Positions 1 to 6,048 of a DNA stretch of 6,048 nucleotides are shown piece after piece. The number at the start of each line of letters is the position of its first letter. The stretch's first letter is position 1. Origin of the DNA: Chlorobiota bacterium (GTDB taxonomy: Bacteria > Bacteroidota > Ignavibacteria > Kapaibacteriales > NICIL-2); contig RFIK01000055.1 in the NCBI GenBank assembly GCA_003695605.1, forward strand, positions 1 through 6,048, written 5' to 3'. Under the pieces are notes generated by a model. It was not told the DNA's origin and did not search any database. It worked only from the letters and a program-made list of their open reading frames with translations. A program made the translations under genes and the position numbers.

Positions 1-1415
1 AAGCTCATTCTGCTATCGTTCAACGGAGGTGCCCAGTGGTATCTTCGCTCACACATGGAGGATACACCTCTCCGGCTCGTAGGGGAATCAGGAAAAAAAT
101 ACGGCGTGCCAGTAGAGGCATCCTGTGCTTTAGCAACGACAGTGGTCGAACGTGGCTCACTCAGCCAACGGTACCCTCGGAAGTGTATTATCAAGCCAAC
201 TCGAGCATTAGTTGGACTGACTATTACTCTCTCGATACCTGTTGGATTGTGGTGTGGCGAAGAACGAATGACGCATCTCCCAAATTGGATGATTCCTGCT
301 TAATTTCCTTCGATGGTGGAAACACCCTTCAGTGGATATATCGCCCGTATGCGTACACAGTAATAAAAAACCTTCGCTCGTTTCGCTGGAAGAACAGCTA
401 TAACATCTACGCTTATTGGAATGCGCCGCCGGCTCCCGGAGAAACGCCTATTCCTTGGACAGTCTTGAGCTATTCGCTCAATGGCAAGTTGCAGTATGAT
501 AAACGGCAGAATGTCGTACTTCGAAACATTGTGCTCTACGATATTATCGAAGATGGTGACAGCCTCTACGCAATCGGACGAGATAGCATCACTCCGCCTG
601 GTGGCTGCACCATCTACAGTAGTAGCGATGGCGGGCGGCACTGGCAGATGATCGCTCGGATCGATACAGGTCCGCTCGGAGTGACGATATTCGAGCAGCA
701 ATTGAGTTTAACTAAAATCGGGAGGAATTTCTTCTACACAACGCGCACTATCAATCCTTCCGCTTCAGTCGTCGTGCGCTATCATGAACGAACTGGCAAG
801 GCAACGCTCCTTTTCCCCGTTGATACGACGTTAACTTATTCCGTAACACCTATAACCCGCTGGCGAAATGGTGGACTAGTGATCCGCTATCGTGTGCTTG
901 GTTGGAACCAAATGTTTATCGAACGCTTGTACTGTGACGATCTCGACGCTGATAGTTTAGTCTGGGATCCACTCCCAAAACGAAGATTTTATTACCACAA
1001 CGCACCATCACTCAGTGTGGACTCCCCCTACTATGCGCTTGTTTACGATACGACGAGTCGCTACGCCAAGTTCACATTCTATCGGTTTAGCAAGAATACC
1101 ACCTTGTCCATACAGCCGAACCCGCAGAGTGGCAAGAGCACATCGCTGTGGCTGTCGCCACCAGTGCCGATGCCAGCAACTGAGAGGGTAACGGTGACAC
1201 TGAACTTCGATCCTTCCACTGCGTGGGAACAGATAGCCATCGAGCTCTACACGATGCAAGGCGAGCACGTGGCAGTGCCGGTGGAACTGCGCCCGATGGG
1301 CGACGACGCAGCGACCGTCGAAGTAGATCTAAGCCGCTTGAGCACCGGAGCATACATGATTGTCGCTAACACTGGCACTCAGCGCATCGGGCGAGTGCTG
1401 CTCGTTGTTCGGTAA
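1..1415 (+). CDS. Asp-box (BNR) repeat secreted protein with C-terminal T9SS sorting domain; 5' partial, frame broken at an A-run
   Basis: The 3' part of a gene that begins before the window. Frame 3 is open from position 3 to the stop at 1413-1415. Numbered from the GTG at 36, it has Asp boxes (S-x-D-x-G-x-x-W type) at residues 33-40 (SNDSGRTW), about 91-100 (SFDGG...W) and 196-203 (SSDGGRHW), typical of beta-propeller proteins. Residues about 357-459 resemble a type IX secretion sorting domain: a PNP motif at 361-363, an ELYTMQGE strand, then LSRLSTGAYMI and a basic-hydrophobic end, RVLLVVR. The protein is therefore probably carried across the outer membrane and released or anchored there; its ligand is unknown. 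The GTG at 36 is unlikely to be the real start. Frame 1 upstream of position 93 encodes another Asp box (SFNGGAQW, 16-39), so the gene appears to switch from frame 1 to frame 3 at the A-run 93-99. It could be a pseudogene, a sequencing error or a programmed shift. No enzyme active site was recognised. Confidence 0.75.
   Translation, partial: AHSAIVQRRCPVVSSLTHGGYTSPARRGIRKKIRRASRGILCFSNDSGRTWLTQPTVPSEVYYQANSSISWTDYYSLDTCWIVVWRRTNDASPKLDDSCLISFDGGNTLQWIYRPYAYTVIKNLRSFRWKNSYNIYAYWNAPPAPGETPIPWTVLSYSLNGKLQYDKRQNVVLRNIVLYDIIEDGDSLYAIGRDSITPPGGCTIYSSSDGGRHWQMIARIDTGPLGVTIFEQQLSLTKIGRNFFYTTRTINPSASVVVRYHERTGKATLLFPVDTTLTYSVTPITRWRNGGLVIRYRVLGWNQMFIERLYCDDLDADSLVWDPLPKRRFYYHNAPSLSVDSPYYALVYDTTSRYAKFTFYRFSKNTTLSIQPNPQSGKSTSLWLSPPVPMPATERVTVTLNFDPSTAWEQIAIELYTMQGEHVAVPVELRPMGDDAATVEVDLSRLSTGAYMIVANTGTQRIGRVLLVVR
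93..99 (+). other. A-AAA-AAA heptamer at the apparent -1 frame change
   Basis: Seven consecutive A's, phased in frame 1 as A|AAA|AAA after the GGA codon. This is the exact phasing of a -1 slippery heptamer. Re-reading A99 moves frame 1 into frame 3, the frame that carries the rest of the protein. A short stem (GTGCC 106-110 with GGCAT 117-121, one G-U pair, six-base loop) starts 6 bases after the run, and a purine-rich AGGGGA lies upstream at 81-86. The stem is weak. A plain one-base deletion in a homopolymer explains the data equally well. Confidence 0.4.
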
Positions 1416-1547
1416 ACGTCGGGAATTTCCGCCATGCTGGCTACCCACAGGTAGCGAACGCAGAGTGAGCACCCATGCTCCAACGTGCAACGAGGGCGCT
1501 CGGCTCCACGCGTGCGCCCCAGTGCATTGATTGGGTACGTTTGCGCG
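1416..1547. other. Convergent intergenic region with two stem-loops, no clear terminator
   Basis: This 132-base gap separates the 3' ends of two convergent genes. It holds a perfect 6-bp stem with a 4-base loop (GCTACC 1440-1445, GGTAGC 1450-1455) and a second 6-bp GC-only stem with a 14-base loop (GGGCGC 1494-1499, GCGCCC 1514-1519). Neither is followed by a T-run on either strand, so neither fits a standard Rho-independent terminator. They may still help end or protect the two transcripts. No coding signal was seen in the gap. Confidence 0.3.
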
Positions 1548-2669
1548 TTAGGTGCGTGGCGTCAGGCCAATCAGCGACGCAAGGCGGCGGTAGATCATCT
1601 CCACGCGCTCAATTTGCCCTCTACCAGCGAAGCGCTCAGAGAACCCTTCCGTGCGGAACTCGCGCAGCAGCGAGGTCCACGGCACCAGGCGCCGTACCCA
1701 ACGTTCGGCTCTGCTTTCGGGTGGATTCGGATCGACAGTTGCAAGATCAGCACACACGCGTAGAAGTGCCCGCAAGACAACCGAGCGTGTGAGCATGTAG
1801 CGGTCGTTCTGACCCCACGCTTCGTACATGACTGCTTGAACCGCAGAGAGAAAGTCGCGAACGATGCTGTAGTAGTGCCGAGCGGTTTGGTTGCTCTTCC
1901 GCAGCGTTGCGCCCTGCGCAGTGCTGGAGCGCTCGATCCAACGATGGAGTTCAGCGTAGAGCTCTGATTGCATGATCCATTTGTCCTTGCGGCTCCGCCC
2001 TCCGAGCCGATTGATGCGGTAGCGGAGCGGACTATCTGGCTCCTCGTAGAGCAGACGCGCAACTTGCGCAGCGACCCACGCTGCTGGTTCGACGAAAGTC
2101 ACCTTCTCGTAGAGGTCAATCAGGTGGCTCTTGTTGATGCGCGTTGGTGTCGAGTTGATGATGACGAACATCTCTGCGGCGAAATCCTCACTCCGCCCAT
2201 CGAAGATGATGCACGGCACCGAAATCGTCCGCGCTTCCTCGGGACGCTCACGCATGTAGAATTCGAGCGCTGCCAGGCGGTGCTGTCCGTCAATGATGAG
2301 GTACTTGTCGAGCGGCTCTTGCAGATCGCCAACAGTTTCGAAAGGAGCAACAGGCGTGAAGGTAAGCCGTTCGGTTGTAAAGAGCAGAACTGTGCCCGGG
2401 ATTGGTGGCTGCTGGACGGCGGTCTCGTAGAAGTTCTTGATCGCGCGGACTTTCTTCTGCGAAAGCTCGCGTTGGAAGGCAGTGTCCTTCCGCTCGATGC
2501 GTGCAATGAACGCTGCGATCTCGTCTGATGTAGGGATGCGCTCTGCTTCGATCCGCTCCCGGCGGTCGTAGTAGCGACTGATGAATCGAACCTTCTGGAG
2601 GAGATCCTCGGCAGGGTAAGCGACAAAGTAGAACAGTGCATCCTTCTGGCGTAGTTGCGTCGCGAGCAT
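1548..2669 (-). CDS. DGQHR-domain protein, DndB-like, solitary
   Basis: A 373-residue protein with the family hallmark LIIDGQHRLAAL (DGQHR at residues 127-131) and a second conserved block, INSTPTRINKS (about 171-181). An upstream segment, FQRELSQKKVRAIKNF (about 65-80), matches the lead-in seen in this family. DGQHR proteins include DndB of the DNA phosphorothioation (Dnd) systems and resemble the DGQQR-type domain of DUF262/GmrS. From memory, DndB homologues act as regulators of dnd operons; whether this protein does so is inference. The C-terminal half (about 190-373) is rich in helix-forming residues and was not assigned. The ATG at 2669 is chosen because AAGGAGG (complement of 2676-2682) sits 6 bases before it. 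A longer reading from a TTG at 2744 lacks such support. No dndA, C, D or E, nuclease or methylase gene is visible, so this is an orphan or part of an unrecognised system. It is convergent with the secreted-protein gene and divergent from enolase. No signal peptide or membrane segment is seen. Confidence 0.85.
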   Translation of the reverse strand: MLATQLRQKDALFYFVAYPAEDLLQKVRFISRYYDRRERIEAERIPTSDEIAAFIARIERKDTAFQRELSQKKVRAIKNFYETAVQQPPIPGTVLLFTTERLTFTPVAPFETVGDLQEPLDKYLIIDGQHRLAALEFYMRERPEEARTISVPCIIFDGRSEDFAAEMFVIINSTPTRINKSHLIDLYEKVTFVEPAAWVAAQVARLLYEEPDSPLRYRINRLGGRSRKDKWIMQSELYAELHRWIERSSTAQGATLRKSNQTARHYYSIVRDFLSAVQAVMYEAWGQNDRYMLTRSVVLRALLRVCADLATVDPNPPESRAERWVRRLVPWTSLLREFRTEGFSERFAGRGQIERVEMIYRRLASLIGLTPRT

Positions 2670-2675
2670 CGGTGT

Positions 2676-2682
2676 CCTCCTT
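2676..2682 (-). promoter_or_regulatory. Strong Shine-Dalgarno site fixing the DGQHR gene start
   Basis: Read on the minus strand this is AAGGAGG, followed by six bases and then ATG at 2669. It decides between the ATG at 2669, an ATG at 2699 and a TTG at 2744. It is clearly stronger than anything ahead of the enolase gene next door, where only a weak CCAGG (2801-2805) is present. Confidence 0.75.
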
Positions 2683-2718
2683 GTTTGGCTAAGTTCCATT
2701 GCCAAATTACCATGCTGC

Positions 2719-2735
2719 GTCCGAATATCTCGGAC
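2719..2735. promoter_or_regulatory. 17-bp palindrome, possible operator in the divergent promoter region
   Basis: GTCCGA (2719-2724) and TCGGAC (2730-2735) are perfect 6-base inverted arms around a 5-base centre, ATATC. The site lies 50 bases upstream of the DGQHR-gene ATG and 77 bases upstream of the enolase ATG. This size and placement would suit a dimeric repressor or activator. A single 6+6 palindrome in a gap this size can also arise by chance, so the call is tentative. Confidence 0.3.
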
Positions 2736-2777
2736 CTGGCTCAAGGTTCAGGTGCACTGCCGCTCGAGCGTGGATTC

Positions 2778-2785
2778 TATTTTTG
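2778..2785 (+). promoter_or_regulatory. Candidate Bacteroidota-type -7 promoter element for enolase
   Basis: TATTTTTG matches the TAnnTTTG consensus known for the primary sigma factor of Bacteroidota. It ends 26 bases before the enolase ATG, which would leave a leader of about 20 bases. No TTG-type -33 element is visible at the expected distance upstream, so only half of the usual promoter is present. Confidence 0.4.
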
Positions 2786-2811
2786 CCGGCGGAAACAGTA
2801 CCAGGCATGCT

Positions 2812-4092
2812 ATGGCGTTCTTGATATCGCAAATCGTTGCACGGCAGATTCTCGATTCACGCGGCAATCCTACGCTCGAAGTAGATGTCCTTCTCGACGA
2901 TGGCTCATTCGGGCGAGCGGCGGTTCCTTCGGGAGCCTCGACAGGCTCGATGGAAGCAATCGAGCTTCGCGATGGCGATGCATCGCTCTACGGCGGCAAA
3001 AGCGTCCGTATTGCAGTGCGCAATGTCAACGACCGCATTGCGGAGCATCTCCGCGGCATGGACGTGCGCGACCAAGCACGCATTGATGCAGCGATGCTCG
3101 AACTTGATGGAACGGACAATAAATCGCTCCTTGGTGCGAATGCAATCTTGGGAGTTTCGCTGGCAGTCGCCCACGCCGCAGCTGCAAGCGCAGGACTTTC
3201 GCTCTATCGCTACCTGGGTGGTGCTGGCGCACGCGTTCTTCCGGTCCCCTTGATGAACATCCTCAACGGTGGGCGCCACGCTGATAACAACGTGGACATC
3301 CAGGAGTTCATGATCGCGCCGATTGGTTTCGAGAGCTTCAGCGACGCACTCCGCGCAGGTGTAGAAACCTACCAAGCACTTCGTACCGTGCTCAAACGAC
3401 GCGGCCTGTCGACTGCTGTCGGCGATGAAGGCGGCGTTGCGCCAATGCTGGGATCGAACGAGGAAGCGCTCGACCTCATCATGGAGGCAATCATTACAGC
3501 TGGCTATATCCCAGGGGAACATATCGTGCTTGCGCTCGATGTCGCCGCAAGCGAAATGGCCGGCGATGGCCACTACGTGATGTTCAAAAGCACACACCGC
3601 GAACGCACCAGTGACGACATGATCGCCTGGTATGAAGAACTCATCAGCCGTTATCCAATCCGTTCAATCGAGGATGGTCTCGGCGAACAGGATTGGGAAG
3701 GCTGGAAACGTATGACCGATGCGCTCGGCGATCGTGTCCAGCTTGTCGGCGATGATCTGTTCGTCACCAACCAAGAGCTTCTCCAGCGCGGCATCGACGA
3801 AGGTGTTGCCAACGCAATCCTGGTCAAGCCGAATCAGATCGGCACGCTCAGCGAAACGCTCCAAACGATTTCGCTTGCGCAGCGCAACGGCTATGCGGTC
3901 ATCATCTCGCACCGCTCGGGTGAAACCGAAGATGCAACGATCGCAGATCTAGCCGTTGCCGTCAATGCTGGGCAAATCAAAACCGGCGCTCCCGCTCGGA
4001 GCGATCGCGTGGCAAAGTACAACCAGCTCCTCCGCATCGAGGAAGAGCTCGGCGCCAGCGGAATCTTCGCCGGCACCTCTGCATTCGAGTAG
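2812..4092 (+). CDS. eno: Enolase (phosphopyruvate hydratase)
   Basis: Converts 2-phosphoglycerate to phosphoenolpyruvate in glycolysis, and the reverse in gluconeogenesis; cytoplasmic and Mg-dependent. The 426 residues match the usual bacterial length. Visible motifs are the mobile loop SGASTG (40-45), NGGRHADNN with His156, GDEGGVAP with catalytic Glu206, metal ligands Asp243 (ALD), Glu287 (SIED) and Asp314 (GDDLF), and the family signature ILVKPNQIGTLSET (336-349) with catalytic Lys339. SHRSGETED (366-374) and Lys390 complete the substrate site. No key residue is missing, so it should be active. The ATG at 2812 gives the normal start (MAFLISQIVARQILDSRGNP); a GTG at 2752 would add 20 residues unlike the family. 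It is the first gene of a probable three-gene transcript and is divergent from the DGQHR gene. Only a weak CCAGG (2801-2805) precedes it as a ribosome site. Confidence 0.98.
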   Translation: MAFLISQIVARQILDSRGNPTLEVDVLLDDGSFGRAAVPSGASTGSMEAIELRDGDASLYGGKSVRIAVRNVNDRIAEHLRGMDVRDQARIDAAMLELDGTDNKSLLGANAILGVSLAVAHAAAASAGLSLYRYLGGAGARVLPVPLMNILNGGRHADNNVDIQEFMIAPIGFESFSDALRAGVETYQALRTVLKRRGLSTAVGDEGGVAPMLGSNEEALDLIMEAIITAGYIPGEHIVLALDVAASEMAGDGHYVMFKSTHRERTSDDMIAWYEELISRYPIRSIEDGLGEQDWEGWKRMTDALGDRVQLVGDDLFVTNQELLQRGIDEGVANAILVKPNQIGTLSETLQTISLAQRNGYAVIISHRSGETEDATIADLAVAVNAGQIKTGAPARSDRVAKYNQLLRIEEELGASGIFAGTSAFE

Positions 4093-4122
4093 AACGCAGT
4101 GACGAGCTGAACGCATTGATCA

Positions 4123-4139
4123 CTACTGGTATGGAGTAG
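4123..4139 (+). promoter_or_regulatory. Small hairpin overlapping the ribosome site of the phosphohexomutase gene
   Basis: CTACT (4123-4127) pairs with AGTAG (4135-4139) around a 7-base loop. The ribosome-binding GGAG (4133-4136) is half in the loop and half in the stem and lies 8 bases before the ATG at 4145. Folding could partly hide the site. The stem is only 5 bp and AT-containing, so any effect would be small. Confidence 0.2.
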
Positions 4140-4144
4140 CCCGC

Positions 4145-5548
4145 ATGATTGTCTTTGGAACGGATGGATGGCGCGGTGTCATTGCTCGCGATTACACGTT
4201 CGATAATCTCGCACGTGTTGCACTTGCTGTTGCGCACTACGCACGGAAAACCTCTCCGACACCGAGTGCAGTTGTCGGCTACGATACGCGCTTCCTCTCT
4301 CGTCAGTTCGCCGAGGAAACAGCACGGATCCTCGCATCGCGCGGTCTTGCGGTCTGGCTGAGCGATCGCGTTGCAACAACGCCGCAGGTCTCGCTTGTGA
4401 CAAAGCTTCGGAAGGCAACGATTGGAATCGTCATTACAGCATCGCACAACCCGCCCGAGTACAACGGTTTCAAGCTCAAAGGCAACTACGGCGGACCAGC
4501 GACGGTCGAGATCGTCGCCGGTGTCGAGCGCGAGCTCCGGCGTATCGAAGCGCGGCCACTTCGATTGCCACGGATGCCTTCGCTCCAGGCGTTGATTGCT
4601 GATGGTGCTGTTCGGATGTTCGATCCACGTGTGCCCTACCGCCGGGTAGTTGACGCCAAGATCAATCTTGACCGTATTCGCAGTGCTGGGCTGCGGATCC
4701 TCTTCGACCCGATGTACGGGGCGGGGATGGACATTCTGCCGGAATTTCTCCCTGCGGATGCAATTCATAGCGAGCCTAACCCTGGTTTCGGCGAGGTTGG
4801 CCATCCCGAACCGATTGCCGAATGCCTCCAGCCGGCAATCGCACGGATGCGCAGCGGCAGCTATGACATCTGCATTGCAACCGACGGCGACGCTGATCGG
4901 CTCGGATTGCTCGATGCCGATGGAAACTTCGTGGATTCGCACCGCATCTTCATGCTACTGCTCGAATACCTCTTCGAACACAAACGCCGGCGTGGCGTTG
5001 TCGTCAAGACTGTCTCGCTCACCTCGATGGTGGACGCGTTCTGCCAGCAGCATGGCATCGAGCTTATCGAAACGCCGGTCGGATTCAAGCATACTGCCAA
5101 ACTCATGCTCCAGCGCCGGGTGCTCATCGGCGGAGAAGAGTCGGGTGGGTTAGGAACGATACTGCACATCCCGGAGCGGGATGGTATCTTCAACGCACTG
5201 CTCATCCTCGAGATGATGGTCGAGCGCTCGCGGTCGCTTGGAGAGCTTGTTGCAGAACTTGACGCGCGCTTCGGACCGCATCGCTACCGGCGGCGAGACG
5301 TCCATGTCACCGAGCAACAGAAGCAACGCATACTGCGTACCTGTGCAAAGATGCCGAAGGAAATCGGCGGCTATCGCGTCGAGCGCGTTGTGACGACTGA
5401 TGGCTATAAGTTCTTCTTCGCCGATGGCTCGTGGCTCCTTGTCCGCGCATCAGGAACCGAACCGCTTGTGCGCTTTTATGCCGAGGCGCCAAGCCAGCAG
5501 CAGGCTGATGAACTCGTCGAAGCAGGCATTGCACTCGCGCTCGGGTGA
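4145..5548 (+). CDS. Phosphoglucomutase/phosphomannomutase family protein (alpha-D-phosphohexomutase)
   Basis: A 467-residue cytoplasmic enzyme that moves phosphate between C1 and C6 of a hexose phosphate, feeding glycogen, nucleotide-sugar or envelope synthesis. All four family landmarks are present in order: N-terminal GTDGWRG (5-11), active-site loop TASHNPPEYNGFK with phosphoserine Ser100, metal loop DGDADR with Asp247, Asp249 and Asp251, sugar-specificity loop GGEESGG (329-335), and C-terminal phosphate-binding RASGTEP (434-440). The GEESGG loop and GTDGWRG start fit the glucose/mannose mutases better than GlmM, but the substrate cannot be settled from sequence alone. The ATG at 4145 has GGAG 8 bases upstream. 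The gene follows enolase by 52 bases, and its TGA (5546-5548) overlaps the ATG of the next gene, which points to a shared transcript and translational coupling. Confidence 0.93.
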   Translation: MIVFGTDGWRGVIARDYTFDNLARVALAVAHYARKTSPTPSAVVGYDTRFLSRQFAEETARILASRGLAVWLSDRVATTPQVSLVTKLRKATIGIVITASHNPPEYNGFKLKGNYGGPATVEIVAGVERELRRIEARPLRLPRMPSLQALIADGAVRMFDPRVPYRRVVDAKINLDRIRSAGLRILFDPMYGAGMDILPEFLPADAIHSEPNPGFGEVGHPEPIAECLQPAIARMRSGSYDICIATDGDADRLGLLDADGNFVDSHRIFMLLLEYLFEHKRRRGVVVKTVSLTSMVDAFCQQHGIELIETPVGFKHTAKLMLQRRVLIGGEESGGLGTILHIPERDGIFNALLILEMMVERSRSLGELVAELDARFGPHRYRRRDVHVTEQQKQRILRTCAKMPKEIGGYRVERVVTTDGYKFFFADGSWLLVRASGTEPLVRFYAEAPSQQQADELVEAGIALALG

Positions 5549-6048
5549 TGGTCACGATTAGTTCGCTCGATGATCCCCGGATAGCCGAGTACCGATTTCT
5601 CCCTGAGCGAACAGGCAGGCTCTTCCCAGGCGAGCGAACGATTGTCGAAAGCGAAGTTGTTGCGCAGCGCCTGCTGCGATATGCGTGGTCTGAAGGGATT
5701 GTGGAATCAGCGCTCATGGTGCCACAAGCAGCCGAGCGCTTGGCCCCACTGCTCCAGACGCGTGGCGTTCCGCCGGAGCGGATGTACGTGGCGCCGAAAT
5801 CGTTGCTTGAGCAGGTGGTTGGGTATCACTTACACCAAGGCGTCTTCCTTTGCATCCGCGTGCCGCCGCATGTGCCGATCGAGCAGCTGCCACTGCCGGC
5901 GGTGATGCTCGTGGGAGTCAGTAGCTCGACGAACGTTGGTGCAGTTGCGCGGAGTTGTGCGGGGTTGGGATTCCGTTCACTCATCTGCGATCGGGCAACA
6001 GCTTCGCCATGGCTGCGGCGGTGCATCCGCGTCTCGATGGGAGCTGTC
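5548..6048 (+). CDS. TrmH/SpoU-family RNA 2'-O-methyltransferase, N-terminal part, runs off the window
   Basis: The reading frame opens at ATG 5548-5550, overlapping the previous stop as TGATG, and stays open for 167 codons to the window end. Residues about 8-60 (DDPRIAEYRFL, then a GERTIVES stretch) resemble the substrate-binding domain of TrmH-type RNA methyltransferases, followed by a GYHLHQGV stretch (92-99). The SPOUT catalytic domain starts near residue 117: motif 1 is seen as TNVGAVARSCAGLG with Asn129, Gly131 and the catalytic-type Arg135, then RVSMGA (161-166) matching the RxSxGA block. The C-terminal knot motifs lie beyond the window. Such enzymes methylate ribose 2'-OH groups in rRNA or tRNA using S-adenosylmethionine; the target base is not predictable here. 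The tight overlap implies co-translation with the phosphohexomutase. No separate strong ribosome site was seen. Confidence 0.88.
   Translation, partial: MVTISSLDDPRIAEYRFLPERTGRLFPGERTIVESEVVAQRLLRYAWSEGIVESALMVPQAAERLAPLLQTRGVPPERMYVAPKSLLEQVVGYHLHQGVFLCIRVPPHVPIEQLPLPAVMLVGVSSSTNVGAVARSCAGLGFRSLICDRATASPWLRRCIRVSMGAV

Noticed and set aside
36..38. GTG as the true start of the first gene
   Set aside because: The frame stays open upstream to the window edge, no ribosome site fits well, and an Asp-box repeat is encoded in another frame just before it, so the gene clearly begins earlier.
1440..1455. Rho-independent terminator
   Set aside because: The 6-bp stem is perfect but no T-run follows on either strand, so it is listed only as a stem-loop within the intergenic region.
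1475..1792. Small + strand genes antisense to the DGQHR gene
   Set aside because: They are shadow frames, arginine- and serine-rich without domain signal, lying over a convincing minus-strand gene.
2752..2811. GTG-initiated 20-residue extension of enolase
   Set aside because: The added residues do not resemble any enolase N-terminus, and they would overlap the candidate promoter element.
2905..3597. A 230-codon minus-strand frame opposite enolase
   Set aside because: It is entirely contained in the enolase gene, whose motifs are complete; the frame arises from codon bias.
3977..4942. A 321-codon minus-strand frame opposite enolase and the phosphohexomutase gene
   Set aside because: It spans the junction of two clear + strand genes, is rich in Cys and Arg in a way typical of antisense frames, and has no recognisable motif.
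1..6048. CRISPR array, tRNA, rRNA, insertion sequence or attachment sites
   Set aside because: No regularly spaced repeats, no cloverleaf-like segment, no transposase motif and no flanking direct repeats were found by reading.

Overview
The window looks like part of a bacterial chromosome from the Bacteroidota/Chlorobi (FCB) side of the tree. The main clue is the first gene, whose C-terminus resembles a type IX secretion (T9SS) sorting domain, a system essentially confined to that group. The mix of Asp-box proteins with T9SS tails, moderate-to-high GC and an exact TAnnTTTG-type promoter motif would suit an Ignavibacteria/Kapabacteria-like lineage. That placement is an inference and was not tested.

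Layout, left to right. (1) Positions 1-1415, + strand: the 3' part of a secreted Asp-box (BNR) beta-propeller-type protein with a C-terminal sorting domain. Its 5' end lies outside the window. Its frame breaks at a run of seven A's (93-99): the coding signal is in frame 1 before the run and in frame 3 after it. (2) 1416-1547: a convergent intergenic gap with two small stem-loops and no clear U-tract terminator. (3) 1548-2669, - strand: a DGQHR-domain protein related to DndB, standing alone without other dnd genes in view. Its start is set by a strong Shine-Dalgarno sequence. (4) 2670-2811: a divergent promoter region holding a 17-bp palindrome and a candidate enolase promoter. (5) 2812-4092, + strand: enolase. 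(6) 4145-5548, + strand: a phosphoglucomutase/phosphomannomutase-family enzyme. (7) 5548 to the window end, + strand: the N-terminal 167 codons of a TrmH/SpoU-family RNA methyltransferase, whose start codon overlaps the stop of the gene before it.

Genes 5-7 run in the same direction with gaps of 52 bp and then an overlap, so they probably form one transcript of housekeeping genes (glycolysis, sugar-phosphate metabolism, RNA modification). The two genes on the left look accessory: one surface or secreted protein, and one possible DNA-modification or defence-associated protein inserted next to the core operon. No tRNA, rRNA, CRISPR array, transposase or attachment-site pair was seen. The best candidates for something unusual are the slippery A-run frameshift in the secreted protein and the solitary DndB-like gene with its palindromic upstream site.
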